Below are positions 49,404-58,246 of a DNA stretch of 64,000 nucleotides, piece by piece. The notes below the pieces were generated by a model, which ran no database searches, was not told where the DNA came from, and saw only the letters and a program-made list of their open reading frames with translations. This stretch comes from Archangium sp. GTDB taxonomy: Bacteria > Myxococcota > Myxococcia > Myxococcales > Myxococcaceae. The stretch spans positions 62,001 to 126,000 of the forward strand of contig JAUYRZ010000063.1 of assembly GCA_030695565.1 (NCBI GenBank), written 5' to 3'. Each line of letters starts with the position of its first letter. Positions within the stretch are counted from its first letter, which is position 1. Made by a program: the position numbers and the translations under genes.

Positions 49404-51289
49404 ACGGTCTCCTTCTTGAGCATGGCGCGCGACACGAACAGACAGATGATCGCGTTGATGACCAGCCAGGGAATGGCGAGGAACTTGAACGGCATCCACG
49501 CCAGCGCAGGCGCATTCGCCCAGATGGTGTAGCCGAGGATCGACGCGAAGCCGATCGCCAGGCCTCCCACCACCGGGCGGATGCCCTTGAACTTGATCGC
49601 GAAGATCGAAGCCACCACCGGAAGCGCGGCGCTGTAGATGATCGGGTTCGCCAGCGAGCCTCGGCCGAAGATGATGCGGTTGAGCCAATCGGGAATCGGC
49701 AGCGTGATCGCCGTGGTGGCCGGGCCCGGATCAGCGACGTACTGAATCGCGAAGGCGCCCACGGTGCTCAGCAGCATCGGGATGATGAAGCCTGGCTTGG
49801 CCATCACGTTGAGGTAGCCCGGGCGCTCCTTGGTGCCGAGGGTGAGCAGCACGAAGGCCAACATCGCCGCGGCCCAGCCGAACACGTTCCAGTTGATCTG
49901 GTTGTACGAGTACACCCCGACCGTCTCGGTCACCTGCGGCTGCTGCTGAGCCAGGAGCACCTCATCGGGGAGCAGCTCGTTGCTGTCAGCCGCGCGGACT
50001 TTCTTGAGCGCATCGAGCGCGCCCTGCGCATCGAGCAGACCGTGGCCGTACTGATCCGACCAGCCCTTCGTCCCCGGAGCCACCTTCGCGCCGAGCACGA
50101 GCGCCTTCTCGACCTGATCCGGGTTCTTCGCGCCGGCCGCGTAGAGCAGCGCGGCGACACCGGCCACGTGCGGGGTGGCCATCGAGGTGCCCTGGTACGA
50201 GAGATAGACGCCTTTGCTCACGTCCTGCGGATCGATGGTGTTCTGCACGATGCCCGCAGCTTCTCCCTGCGACTTGTCGCCACCGGGCGCTGCGATGTCG
50301 AGCTCCTTGCCCCACGACGAGTACGGCGCCTTCGCACCGGTCGGCCCCACCGCGGCCACCGCGAAGGAGCCTGGATACGCCGCGGGATACTCGACGACGC
50401 CGCGGCCACCGTTGCCGGCAGCGCAGACCACCACCACACCCTTGGCGCGTGCGTACTCGACCGCCTGCTCCATCACGGCCGAACGGCCGCCACCACCCAG
50501 CGACATGTTGATCACCCTGGCGCCGTGATCGGCCGCCCAGTGAATCGCGTCGGCGATGTCGGCCGTGTTGCCGCTGCCGAAGTGGTCGAGCACCTTCACC
50601 GCCATCAGGGTCGCTTCGAACGCGACGCCCGCCACCCCTTCTTCATTGTCGGTGGCCTGGGCGATCGTGCCGGCGACGTGCGTGCCGTGGCCGTGATCGT
50701 CATTGGCGTGTTCGTCGTCGTTCACGAAGTCCCACCCGCCGGCGAACTTCTGACCTTCGAGATCGGGCACCACCGCGAAGTCATCGTGGTTCTCGAAGGC
50801 GATGCCGGTGTCGAGCACGGCGACCACCACGCCCTTGCCGCGCGAGGTCTCCCAGGCCTTCTCCATGTTGATGGCCTTCAGGTTCCACTGCTGCGCGTAC
50901 ATCGGGTCGTTGGGCACGAAGAGCGCCTTCACGCTCATCAGCGGCTCAGCGGCCTGCACCTTCGGGTTCGCTTCGATCTTCTTCAGCAGCGCCTCGAGGT
51001 CACCCTCGTACGCGCCCTGGGTGATGCCCGACTGAGGGCCCTGCTCTTCCGAGTTGAACTCGAGGTCGAGGCCCCACGCCTTCTCCAGCTCGTCGAACTC
51101 GGCCTTGGTGGTGCCGTCGACGAAGTCGACCACGATGCGGCCCGGTACGCGGGTGCTCAGGTCATCAGGAAGGTCGGCGGTGACGTAGGCGGGGCGGCTG
51201 AGATCGGGCCCCTCCTCCGCGTCGCGGGTACAGGCGGCCAGAGAGAGGGACAGCGTCACGACCGTCGACAGCGTCAGCAGCTTTCGCAT
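49400..51289 (-). CDS. S8 subtilisin-like lipoprotein protease with C-terminal membrane bundle
   Basis: 629 residues from ATG 51289. The signal ends LSLAAC (Cys 20). A propeptide-like region (about 30-125) precedes the catalytic domain: Asp 160 (VLDTGIAF), His 201 (HGTHVAGT), Asn 293 (AAGNGG) and Ser 369 (GTSMATPHVAG). From about 470 to 629 at least four membrane helices follow (WNVFGWAAAMLAFVLLTLG, FIIPMLLSTVGAFAIQYVA, and two more). A lipid-anchored subtilase with a multi-helix tail is not a standard layout. The protease is presumably held at the membrane and coupled to the small OB-like protein. Confidence 0.9.
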   Translation of the reverse strand: MRKLLTLSTVVTLSLSLAACTRDAEEGPDLSRPAYVTADLPDDLSTRVPGRIVVDFVDGTTKAEFDELEKAWGLDLEFNSEEQGPQSGITQGAYEGDLEALLKKIEANPKVQAAEPLMSVKALFVPNDPMYAQQWNLKAINMEKAWETSRGKGVVVAVLDTGIAFENHDDFAVVPDLEGQKFAGGWDFVNDDEHANDDHGHGTHVAGTIAQATDNEEGVAGVAFEATLMAVKVLDHFGSGNTADIADAIHWAADHGARVINMSLGGGGRSAVMEQAVEYARAKGVVVVCAAGNGGRGVVEYPAAYPGSFAVAAVGPTGAKAPYSSWGKELDIAAPGGDKSQGEAAGIVQNTIDPQDVSKGVYLSYQGTSMATPHVAGVAALLYAAGAKNPDQVEKALVLGAKVAPGTKGWSDQYGHGLLDAQGALDALKKVRAADSNELLPDEVLLAQQQPQVTETVGVYSYNQINWNVFGWAAAMLAFVLLTLGTKERPGYLNVMAKPGFIIPMLLSTVGAFAIQYVADPGPATTAITLPIPDWLNRIIFGRGSLANPIIYSAALPVVASIFAIKFKGIRPVVGGLAIGFASILGYTIWANAPALAWMPFKFLAIPWLVINAIICLFVSRAMLKKETV

Positions 51290-51400
51290 TGGGAGGCCTC
51301 GCACAGGCGGCTACGAACGATGGAGACAACGATTGGATCTGCACACAAGTTCCCGCCCCGTGCCGCGAAGAAGCATGAAGTCCTTGAGGACAAGTGTGGT

Positions 51401-52057
51401 TCAGCCCGGTTCCACCCGTCCACTGACCCGCCCGACAAGGGAGGCAGCCGCCTTGCCGACCATGGGCAGATTGCGGTGGTAGGTCCGGGTCGCGCCGGGG
51501 ACCACCGTAAATACAGCATCATGGCGCTCGAGCACCGCGGCCCAACGAGCCCGGTCCTGACCTTGATCCAGTTCGGCCACGATGACCGCCAAGGGCCATG
51601 CCAACGCGGCGCGGCTCTCGAAGTCAGAAGGCCGGGCCATTGACGGATTGATCAAGATGAGGCCCGCGAGCGGTTGCAGCTCAGAGAGCCTCAACGCCAC
51701 CGCGTCCGACGCGCCGATGGTGGCCACCACCACCCGCTCGCCACCCGAATTGTCCATGGCCAGTTGAAGCGCCGCGACCGCGTCTTCCACCCACTCCTGC
51801 GGGCTGCGCGAGGGTTCGCCCTGACTGCCGCCCACGCCGCGGTAGTTGAAGCGCAGCGTGGGGTGGCCCTGATGCGAGATGGCGTACGCGAGCTCGGCAC
51901 CCACCACGTGATCCATGCCGCTGCCTTCGATCGGCGGGGGCGGCAACACCAACAGACCCGGCCGCAGCTCACCCCGATGTGACACGCCTTCCAGCACCAG
52001 CCCATTGGCGAGCGGGATGAGCGTGGGCCGCTCGAGGTACTGGCCTTTCACCACCAT
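51401..52057 (-). CDS. Alpha/beta-hydrolase
   Basis: 218 residues from ATG 52057 (GGAG upstream). It resembles the small alpha/beta-hydrolases of the DLH/OsmC-adjacent type: GLLVLPPPPIEGSG, then LRFNYRGVGGSQGE, a VVATIGASDAVAL segment in the position of the nucleophile elbow with Ser in GASDA, and a C-terminal His (TYHRNLPMV). No signal peptide is visible. Its leader overlaps the terminator of the next gene upstream. Confidence 0.8.
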   Translation of the reverse strand: MVVKGQYLERPTLIPLANGLVLEGVSHRGELRPGLLVLPPPPIEGSGMDHVVGAELAYAISHQGHPTLRFNYRGVGGSQGEPSRSPQEWVEDAVAALQLAMDNSGGERVVVATIGASDAVALRLSELQPLAGLILINPSMARPSDFESRAALAWPLAVIVAELDQGQDRARWAAVLERHDAVFTVVPGATRTYHRNLPMVGKAAASLVGRVSGRVEPG

Positions 52058-52073
52058 GAAGGACTCCGCCAAA

Positions 52074-52104
52074 GAAAAACGGGAGCCCTGTTTCCAGGAC
52101 TCCC
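52074..52104 (-). terminator. Rho-independent terminator of the lipoprotein gene at 52131-52724
   Basis: On the minus strand GGGAGTCCTGGAAACAGGGCTCCC with one mismatch, then GTTTTTCTTT. It lies 27 bases past the stop at 52131 and just before the hydrolase start at 52057, insulating the two. Confidence 0.88.
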
Positions 52105-52130
52105 GCGTTGCCACCCAACCTGCCCGAAAA

Positions 52131-52724
52131 TTACGGGTTGTTGTTGTAGGCGGTCAGCTGCTGCACGTCGATGCGGCGCGCGACGAACTTGAGGTTCGCC
52201 GAGCAGCTGGCGGCGTCGTTGGCGAGGTTCTGGCCGGTCGGGCACTCACCGCGGGCCTTGGTGCAGGCGAACTGCGAGTTCAGCGCGATGGTGCCGACGG
52301 GCACGGCCGAGTAGTCGTCGAACTTGGCCGAGACGGTGGTCTGGCGCAGCTCGATGTACTGGTCCGAGACGGGGGTCTGCACGTTGCGCGAGGCGTTGAA
52401 GGTCTTGTCGGTGCCTTCGATCAGGTCGGAAACGCGGATGACGGGAGCGTCACCGAGCGTCCACGCCTGGGTGCCCAGGTCGAGGTATTCGGTCTGATCC
52501 ACGCCGCTCCAGATGACCCACTCGTCTTCCGAGCGGTAGTTCTGCTCGCTGGTGTTGTTGCGGCCGGCCGGCAGCTCGCTGTTGCGGAAGCAGGTGGGCG
52601 TGTTGACGGTGCGGACGGGCGTCTCGTCCAGAGCAACGCGGTAGAGGCGGGGCTGGCCCTGGAGACAGCCGGCGAGGCTGAGCAACGAGAGAGCGCCGAG
52701 AACGACGAGCTTCATGGAACGCAT
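52131..52724 (-). CDS. Small lipoprotein
   Basis: 197 residues from ATG 52724 (or 52715). The signal ends LSLAGC. The mature portion is polar with no recognised family, including SELPAGRNNTSEQNYRSEDEWVIW and a Cys-containing end (FACTKARGECPTGQNL, SCSANLKFVARR). A possible promoter lies at 52770-52801, with TTGACT as -35 but a poor -10. A strong terminator follows. Single-gene transcript. Confidence 0.78.
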   Translation of the reverse strand: MRSMKLVVLGALSLLSLAGCLQGQPRLYRVALDETPVRTVNTPTCFRNSELPAGRNNTSEQNYRSEDEWVIWSGVDQTEYLDLGTQAWTLGDAPVIRVSDLIEGTDKTFNASRNVQTPVSDQYIELRQTTVSAKFDDYSAVPVGTIALNSQFACTKARGECPTGQNLANDAASCSANLKFVARRIDVQQLTAYNNNP

Positions 52725-52863
52725 TTGTTTGTATCCCTTTGTTTGGTGAGACCGGCCTGAAGAGTCTGGCGCCGTTTGGCGTAGGGCCGGGGTGAAGTCA
52801 ACCGCTTCGGCCTTGGAGACACAGGGCCTCCCAGAGGTGTGCAAGGAATCTGGGGAGCCCGGC

Positions 52864-54063
52864 TCAGCGGGCGCGAAGCACGAAGAACTTGAGGTACTTG
52901 CCTTCGCGAAACTGCAGCCGAACCGGGTGATCCGGGGGCTGGTACCGCTCTTCGACCAGCGCCAGATCGACTCCGGCGTTGTGCGCGCCGTCTTTGACCG
53001 CATCGAAGAACGCTTCCGGGCTGACACGCGCGGAGCAGCTGGCGGTGCACAACAACCCACCCGGTTTGAGGATCGCGAGGGCCTGGCGGTTGAGCGAGGC
53101 GTAGCCGTCGAGCGCGCTCTCCACGGCCTTCTGGCTCTTCGCGAAGGCGGGCGGGTCGAGAATGATCAGGTCGAACTTCCGGCCCTCTTTCTTGAACGAC
53201 TCGAGCAGCTCGAACGCGTCGGCGGCGAGGAAGTCGTGCTCGCTGGCGTTGATGCCGTTGAGCGTGAAGTTCTCGCGGGCCAGGGCGATCGCGTCGGCGT
53301 CTTGATCGACGGTGAACACGCTCTTCGCCCCACCCAGCGCCGCGTTGACGGAGAAGCCGCCGGTGAACCCGAAGCAGTTGAGCACCTCGAGATCTTTCGA
53401 GATGCGGCGCACCATGAAGCGGTTCTCGCGCTGGTCGAGGAAGAAGCCGGTCTTCTGACCTGCGTAGACGTCGACCAGGAACTGCGCGCCGTGTTCGAGG
53501 ATCGGCAGGGGCTGCGGCGCTTCGGCGCCCGCGAGCACCTTGCCGTTGCCCTTTTCGGTGTCGACGTCGGCGTCGTCGCGACCCACCTCGTCACGGCCCA
53601 CCACGCCCTTGAGGCCGGGCACCATCTTCTCGAGCGCCTCGACGATCATCGGGCGGTGCGGCGTCAGACCCGCTGAGTAGAGCTTCATCACCGCGAAGCC
53701 GTCGTAGAGGTCGACGATCACGCCGGGCAGCCCATCACCTTCGCCGTGAATGAGCCGGTAGGCGTTGGTGCCCGCAAAGTCGATCATCTGGTGCCGCGAC
53801 TGGAGCGCCTGCTGCACCTTGCGCTCGAAGAAGTCGGCGTCGATGGTCTCGTGCGGGTTCGTGGTGAGCACACGCACCGCGATGGCAGAGAGCGGATCCC
53901 AGTAGCCGCGGCCCGCGAAGCGCCCTTCGTCGGTGAGGTCGACCACCGCGCCGATGGGAATGCGCGGGGGATTCTCGATGGCCTTCTTGAACACCCAGGG
54001 GTGGCCTGCACGAATGTGACGGCCCAGGCCCGGCTTGACGGCGACTTTGACCAGGTGACTCAT
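52864..54063 (-). CDS. rlmI: 23S rRNA (cytosine-5)-methyltransferase RlmI-like
   Basis: 399 residues. RlmI makes m5C1962 in 23S rRNA with AdoMet. An N-terminal PUA domain (KPGLGRHIRAGHPWVFKKAI, then VVDLTDEGRFAGRGYWDP) leads to the methyltransferase domain: LNCFGFTGGFSVNAALGGAK for AdoMet and LIILDPPAFAKS as motif IV, with a Cys nucleophile region CTASCSARV. An insertion of about 25 acidic/Lys residues (VGRDEVGRDDADVDTEKG) interrupts the middle. It overlaps the HAD gene by four bases. The function assignment relies on overall layout; related RlmI-like proteins may modify other sites. Confidence 0.9.
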   Translation of the reverse strand: MSHLVKVAVKPGLGRHIRAGHPWVFKKAIENPPRIPIGAVVDLTDEGRFAGRGYWDPLSAIAVRVLTTNPHETIDADFFERKVQQALQSRHQMIDFAGTNAYRLIHGEGDGLPGVIVDLYDGFAVMKLYSAGLTPHRPMIVEALEKMVPGLKGVVGRDEVGRDDADVDTEKGNGKVLAGAEAPQPLPILEHGAQFLVDVYAGQKTGFFLDQRENRFMVRRISKDLEVLNCFGFTGGFSVNAALGGAKSVFTVDQDADAIALARENFTLNGINASEHDFLAADAFELLESFKKEGRKFDLIILDPPAFAKSQKAVESALDGYASLNRQALAILKPGGLLCTASCSARVSPEAFFDAVKDGAHNAGVDLALVEERYQPPDHPVRLQFREGKYLKFFVLRAR

Positions 54064-54908
54064 GTGGATCTCCTGCGGGCGCGCATGATCGCGTCGGCGA
54101 CTTCGCCGAAGCCTTTGCCTTCACGCGCGCGGGTGACGAAGCGGGGTCTGGCGTCGAGCTGCTCGAGCACGTCTCGCACGTTCGCCACTCCGATGGACAG
54201 CGGGAACGCCCCGAACATCGGCGCGTCGTTGAACGAATCACCGACGTAGGCAAAGCGCCGTTCGTCGGCACGCACGGTCTTCTTCCACTCCAGCTCTGCG
54301 AAGCGCCGCACGGCCGAGAGCTTGTCGAAGCGCCCCAGCCAGCAGTTCACGTGCACCGAGCTGCGCACGGCCGTGACGCCGCGTTGGGTGAGGAAGGCCT
54401 CCAGGGCATCGGCCGCGGCCGGCCCCAACGACGCGTCTTCAGCGTAGTCGATGGCCAGGTCGACCTCGGTGTACGCGGAGTCGCTCGACAACCGCGCACC
54501 GGGCACGTGCTCGAGCGCGGCCGCGACGTGGGCGTGGAGCTTCTTGCGATCACTGACGCGCTGTCTGGGCGGCTGCGCGTAGGTCTTCACCAGCTGTTCA
54601 CCACGCCAGGCAAAGTGCAGCGCGCCGTTCTCCATGATGGCGCCGGCCACCGGCCACTGGCGAACCCACGCTTCGCCCCACCCTGCCGGCCGCCCGCTCA
54701 CCAGCACCACCTTCACGTGGTGCGCGTTGAGCCACTCGATGGCGCGCAAGGTGGCCGAGGTGAGCTTGCCTTTGGTGGTGAGGGTGCCATCGACGTCGGT
54801 GAAGACGGCCTCCACGCGCGACAAATCGGCCTGAATCAGCGGGGTCAACTCACCTGTCGCTTCGGGCTTCTTTCGCTTGGCTGCGGCGCTGCTGGGCACA
54901 CGCCTCAA
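54060..54908 (-). CDS. HAD-IIB phosphatase
   Basis: 282 residues if TTG 54908 is used (TTGA overlap with the upstream stop); GTG 54899 gives 279. Motif I is AVFTDVDGTLT. Later come LVSGRPAGW and the loop-rich cap. Motif IV is GDSFNDAPMF. The set suits the Cof/MPGP-type HAD-IIB phosphatases, acting on sugar or nucleotide phosphates. The start overlaps and the stop overlaps neighbours, so translation is coupled through 52864-55999. Confidence 0.85.
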   Translation of the reverse strand: MRRVPSSAAAKRKKPEATGELTPLIQADLSRVEAVFTDVDGTLTTKGKLTSATLRAIEWLNAHHVKVVLVSGRPAGWGEAWVRQWPVAGAIMENGALHFAWRGEQLVKTYAQPPRQRVSDRKKLHAHVAAALEHVPGARLSSDSAYTEVDLAIDYAEDASLGPAAADALEAFLTQRGVTAVRSSVHVNCWLGRFDKLSAVRRFAELEWKKTVRADERRFAYVGDSFNDAPMFGAFPLSIGVANVRDVLEQLDARPRFVTRAREGKGFGEVADAIMRARRRST

Positions 54909-55999
54909 TACTGCGAGAGGCCGGCGATCTGTACGAGGAACTGCTCCAGCTGCTCGGGCAGTGCTTCGGGCTGAGGCAGCGCTTTGCGCTGGTTGCGCAA
55001 GAAGACGTCGAAGTCAGGCGATCGCCCGTAGAGGTTCTGGCCCGCGTCGAGCGCCTCTTTGAAGGCAGCCAGCCGCCCTTCATAGCTGTCCAGGTTCATG
55101 CCGCGCTCCAGCACCACGCCCACCGACGCGAGGATCTCCTGGTCGTGCTGCACCAGGATCTCGCGCTGGCTGATGCCGCCGAAGCCGTCGACGAACTCCA
55201 CGAAGGGCTCGAGCAGGGAGAGCAGCTCGATCTTCGAAGGTGCTCCGGCGTTGATCAGCTGACGCAGGTTGTACCGGAACTCGAGGATGCCCTTCTTGTC
55301 TTGCGCGCGGAGGGCTCGCCAGGCGGCGGTGCGGCCAAAGGCGTTGAGCTCTTTTTCCATCTGCTGCGCCTGGGTGATCATCTCCAGGGGCGCCGCTTCG
55401 CTCACCTTGTGAATGCGCACCCGCATCAGCCGGCGCAGGTCGGCGCTCATCGCGCGCACCACCAGGGTCGACTTGAGCGCCTCGTCGTAGCCAGGCTCGA
55501 CCTCGCGGCGTTTGCACTCACCGAAGGCGCTGGCGGCTTCCCACACCATCTTCCCGATGCGATCGCGGAACCTGAAACGGAAGATCTGCAGCTCGGTGAT
55601 CAGGTTCCACCGATCGCCCACCACCGCCGGGTCACGCACCCGCATGCCGAAGTTCATCACCTCGGAGCGCAGCTCGGTGGCGCTCGACTGGAAACACTCG
55701 TTGACCGCCAGGGGGCGCTGATCGACGAGGAACTCGCCGGGCGGGAAGCTCGACTCGATCTGCGCGCACAGCGTATTCACCTCGCTGATGGTGCTGCCGA
55801 TGAGGGGCGCCACCAGCTCCCACATCGACAGGTCGGCAGACCCTTCGACGTCGGGCTCTTCATACTGAATGAGATCGAGCTCCCCCATCGCCTCGATCGC
55901 GCGGCCCGCGGCCAGGCTCACCATGTGAGTTCGGGCTCCGAAGTCGCGATCGGGCTCCGAGGAGATGAGGGCTTCGAGTTTGGGGGGCAGCGACTCCAC
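54905..55999 (-). CDS. Conserved hypothetical helical protein
   Basis: 364 residues from GTG 55999, preceded by GAGG. Mostly helical with no signal or membrane segment and no catalytic motif that I can name. The Arg-rich middle (RFRFRDRIGKMV, CKRREVEPGY) and helices like EMITQAQQMEKELNAFGRTAAWRAL suggest a structural or regulatory protein. The acidic N-terminus has Glu/Asp-rich stretches. It is translated upstream of and coupled to the HAD phosphatase, and divergent from corA by 48 bases. Confidence 0.72.
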   Translation of the reverse strand: MESLPPKLEALISSEPDRDFGARTHMVSLAAGRAIEAMGELDLIQYEEPDVEGSADLSMWELVAPLIGSTISEVNTLCAQIESSFPPGEFLVDQRPLAVNECFQSSATELRSEVMNFGMRVRDPAVVGDRWNLITELQIFRFRFRDRIGKMVWEAASAFGECKRREVEPGYDEALKSTLVVRAMSADLRRLMRVRIHKVSEAAPLEMITQAQQMEKELNAFGRTAAWRALRAQDKKGILEFRYNLRQLINAGAPSKIELLSLLEPFVEFVDGFGGISQREILVQHDQEILASVGVVLERGMNLDSYEGRLAAFKEALDAGQNLYGRSPDFDVFLRNQRKALPQPEALPEQLEQFLVQIAGLSQY

Positions 56000-56047
56000 G
56001 GGGCCTCATTACGATACCGGCGCGAAAAGATCTGCTAGCCAGAACGC

Positions 56048-56995
56048 ATGCTGCGTGTGCGCGTGTACGACAACGGCCGCCTCCTCGATGGTGACGAGTC
56101 GTTGCTGGCCATCCCCGGACACAAGTGGATCGACGTGCTCGAGCCCACCGAAGAAGTGCTCAACAAGCTGGGCGAACGGTACGGGCTGCACAAGCTAGCC
56201 ATCGAAGACTGCCTCCACCTCGATCAGCGCCCCAAGCTCGAGGAGTACGGCAACCACCAGTTCCTCGTGCTGCAGAGCTTCTCCACGCCCACCGAGAAGT
56301 GGACCGATCTCGAGATGCACGAGCTGCACTTCTTCGTAGGCGCCGACTGGCTCATCACGGTGCACGCCAAACAGCACATGGCGATCGAGCAGACGCACAA
56401 ACGCATCGAGGCCGACCCGGCCAACACGCTGGGGCGCGGGGTCGACTTCGTGATGTACCTGCTGGCCGACGCGCTGGTCGATCGCAACTTCCCGCTGCTC
56501 GACTGCTTCAACGAGGCGCTGGAAGACCTCGAAGAGCGCATCTTCGCCAGCTACCCCACCCGCTCGATGCTGCAGGAGACCTTCGAGCTCAAGCGCGCGC
56601 TGGTGATGGTGCGCCGGGTGCTCTCCCCCCAACGCGACATCGTGGGCCTGCTCGCCCGCCGCGGCGTGCCCCAGGTGCAGGAGCGCACGGCCATCTACTT
56701 TCGCGACGTGTTCGATCACCTGGTGCGCATCTACGAGCAGCTCGAGGCGGCGCGCGACCTGGTGGGCAACGTGGTCGAGGCCTACCTCTCTCAGGTCGCC
56801 AACCGCACCAACGACATCACCAAGCAGCTGACCATCTTCGCGGCGATCTTCCTGCCGCTCTCGTTCATCGTCGGCTTCTTCGGCCAGAACTTCGATTATC
56901 TCGGTGGGCTGGTCTTCTTCGAGATCATGATCGGCGCGGTCATCATTCTGCCGCTGGTGATGGTGCTGTGGTTCCGCCACAAGGATTGGATCTGA
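56048..56995 (+). CDS. corA: CorA-family magnesium/cobalt transporter
   Basis: 315 residues from ATG 56048. CorA pentamers form a divalent-cation channel. The large cytoplasmic funnel is followed by two membrane helices: ITKQLTIFAAIFLPLSFIVGFFGQN and FEIMIGAVIILPLVMVLWF. The family's signature Gly-Met-Asn reads Gly-Gln-Asn here (residues 279-281, FFGQNF), a substitution of the selectivity-filter Met. It overlaps the following hydrolase gene by one base (TGATG). Confidence 0.93.
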   Translation: MLRVRVYDNGRLLDGDESLLAIPGHKWIDVLEPTEEVLNKLGERYGLHKLAIEDCLHLDQRPKLEEYGNHQFLVLQSFSTPTEKWTDLEMHELHFFVGADWLITVHAKQHMAIEQTHKRIEADPANTLGRGVDFVMYLLADALVDRNFPLLDCFNEALEDLEERIFASYPTRSMLQETFELKRALVMVRRVLSPQRDIVGLLARRGVPQVQERTAIYFRDVFDHLVRIYEQLEAARDLVGNVVEAYLSQVANRTNDITKQLTIFAAIFLPLSFIVGFFGQNFDYLGGLVFFEIMIGAVIILPLVMVLWFRHKDWI

Positions 56996-57786
56996 TGCCC
57001 ACCCTCTCTCTGCAGGGCCGCCCCTCTTTCTATGAAGACCGCGGCGAAGGGGTGCCGCTGCTGCTCTTCCACGGGTTCCCGTTCTCGAGTCAGAGCTTCT
57101 GGCCGCAGCTGGCCGCGCCTCCCAAAGGGGTGCGGTTGCTGGCACCGGATCACCGGGGCTTCGGGCAGAGCGCGCCGGGGCCGGGCGTCTCGACCATGGA
57201 GGCGATGGCAGAAGACGGGCTGGCCCTGCTCGACGCCCTGGGAATTCAGAGCGCCTTGGTCGGAGGCGTCTCGATGGGTGGCTATGTGGCCATCGCCTTG
57301 ACCCGGCTCGATCCGGGCCGGGTGCAGGGGCTGGTGCTCATCGACACGCAGTCGACGGCCGATGACGAAGCGGGCCGCGCGCGCCGTGAAACGACGGCGC
57401 TCGACGTCGAGAAGAACGGGGTGGCCGGCCTGGTGAGTGGGATGTTGCCCAAGCTGATGGCGGCGGGCGTGGCGCCCGAGACGAAGGCGCGGGTGGAGAA
57501 GCTGATGCTCGCGCAGTCGGCGCAGGCAGTCGCGGCGGCCTCGCGCGGCATGGCCAGCCGGATCGACGGGAAGGACATTCTCAGCCGGTTCTCCGGGCCG
57601 TGTTCGATCATCGTCGGCGCGGAAGATCAGATCACCCCGGTCGAGAAGGCGAAGCTGATGCAGTCACTGGTGGGTGGGTCGACCCTCGAGGTGATCGAGG
57701 GCGCGGGTCACTTGAGCAACCTCGAGAGGCCCGGAGAGTTCCAGGCCATCATCGAGCGCTTCGTGAACCTTACGGCTGGCAGGTGA
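56995..57786 (+). CDS. Alpha/beta-hydrolase (esterase/epoxide hydrolase-like)
   Basis: 263 residues from ATG 56995 (TGATG overlap with corA). LLLFHGFPFSSQ is the oxyanion region, LLAPDHRGFGQS a typical DHRGxGxS, nucleophile GVSMGG, acid Asp near IIVGAEDQITP, and His in GAGHLSNLERP. The family is broad (lactonases, esterases, PcaD-like). No signal peptide. Co-transcribed with corA. Confidence 0.87.
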   Translation: MPTLSLQGRPSFYEDRGEGVPLLLFHGFPFSSQSFWPQLAAPPKGVRLLAPDHRGFGQSAPGPGVSTMEAMAEDGLALLDALGIQSALVGGVSMGGYVAIALTRLDPGRVQGLVLIDTQSTADDEAGRARRETTALDVEKNGVAGLVSGMLPKLMAAGVAPETKARVEKLMLAQSAQAVAAASRGMASRIDGKDILSRFSGPCSIIVGAEDQITPVEKAKLMQSLVGGSTLEVIEGAGHLSNLERPGEFQAIIERFVNLTAGR

Positions 57787-58150
57787 CGAGGTCGCCGCTC
57801 ACCGAACAGGTGCGGCAGGTGTTGGTCTTGGCCAGCTTGCCGTCACGGCACTCCAGCGTGCCCTGGCCATCGGCGGTGCACAGACCCTTGCCTTCAGCAG
57901 ACGAAGCGCAGGCATCGCCTTCGGCATTGCCGGTCATGTCGCACTTCACGATGTCGCCTTCGCGCTTGCAGCCGTTCGGGCCCTTGCAGGGGAGCGAGGT
58001 CCACGTGCCGACGCGGCACTCGAGGGCGCTGGCAGCCGATTCACAGAGGAAGCCCGTCGCATTGCAGGTGTCTCCGTTCACAGGCGTGCCGCAGCCGAAG
58101 GAGAAGACGGAAAGAACAGCGACGAGGGCGAGCTGAATCTGGAGGCGCAT
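57770..58150 (-). CDS. Small Cys-rich lipoprotein
   Basis: 126 residues from ATG 58150. Signal LALVAVLSVFSFGC, then Cys-rich mature part with about 12 Cys in short loops (GDTCNATGFLCESAASALEC, CRTCSVSGDLVTCQP). Typical myxobacterial surface lipoprotein; function unknown. The last 17 bases overlap the convergent hydrolase gene. Confidence 0.8.
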   Translation of the reverse strand: MRLQIQLALVAVLSVFSFGCGTPVNGDTCNATGFLCESAASALECRVGTWTSLPCKGPNGCKREGDIVKCDMTGNAEGDACASSAEGKGLCTADGQGTLECRDGKLAKTNTCRTCSVSGDLVTCQP

Positions 58151-58246
58151 GAGGGTCGTTGGCGAGAGGCGGCCGAGGTGCGGACTATCTTCTCCGCTGC
58201 GATCCGAGTCAAACGAAACAGCCAAAAGTGCCTCGGCGAGAGGCTG

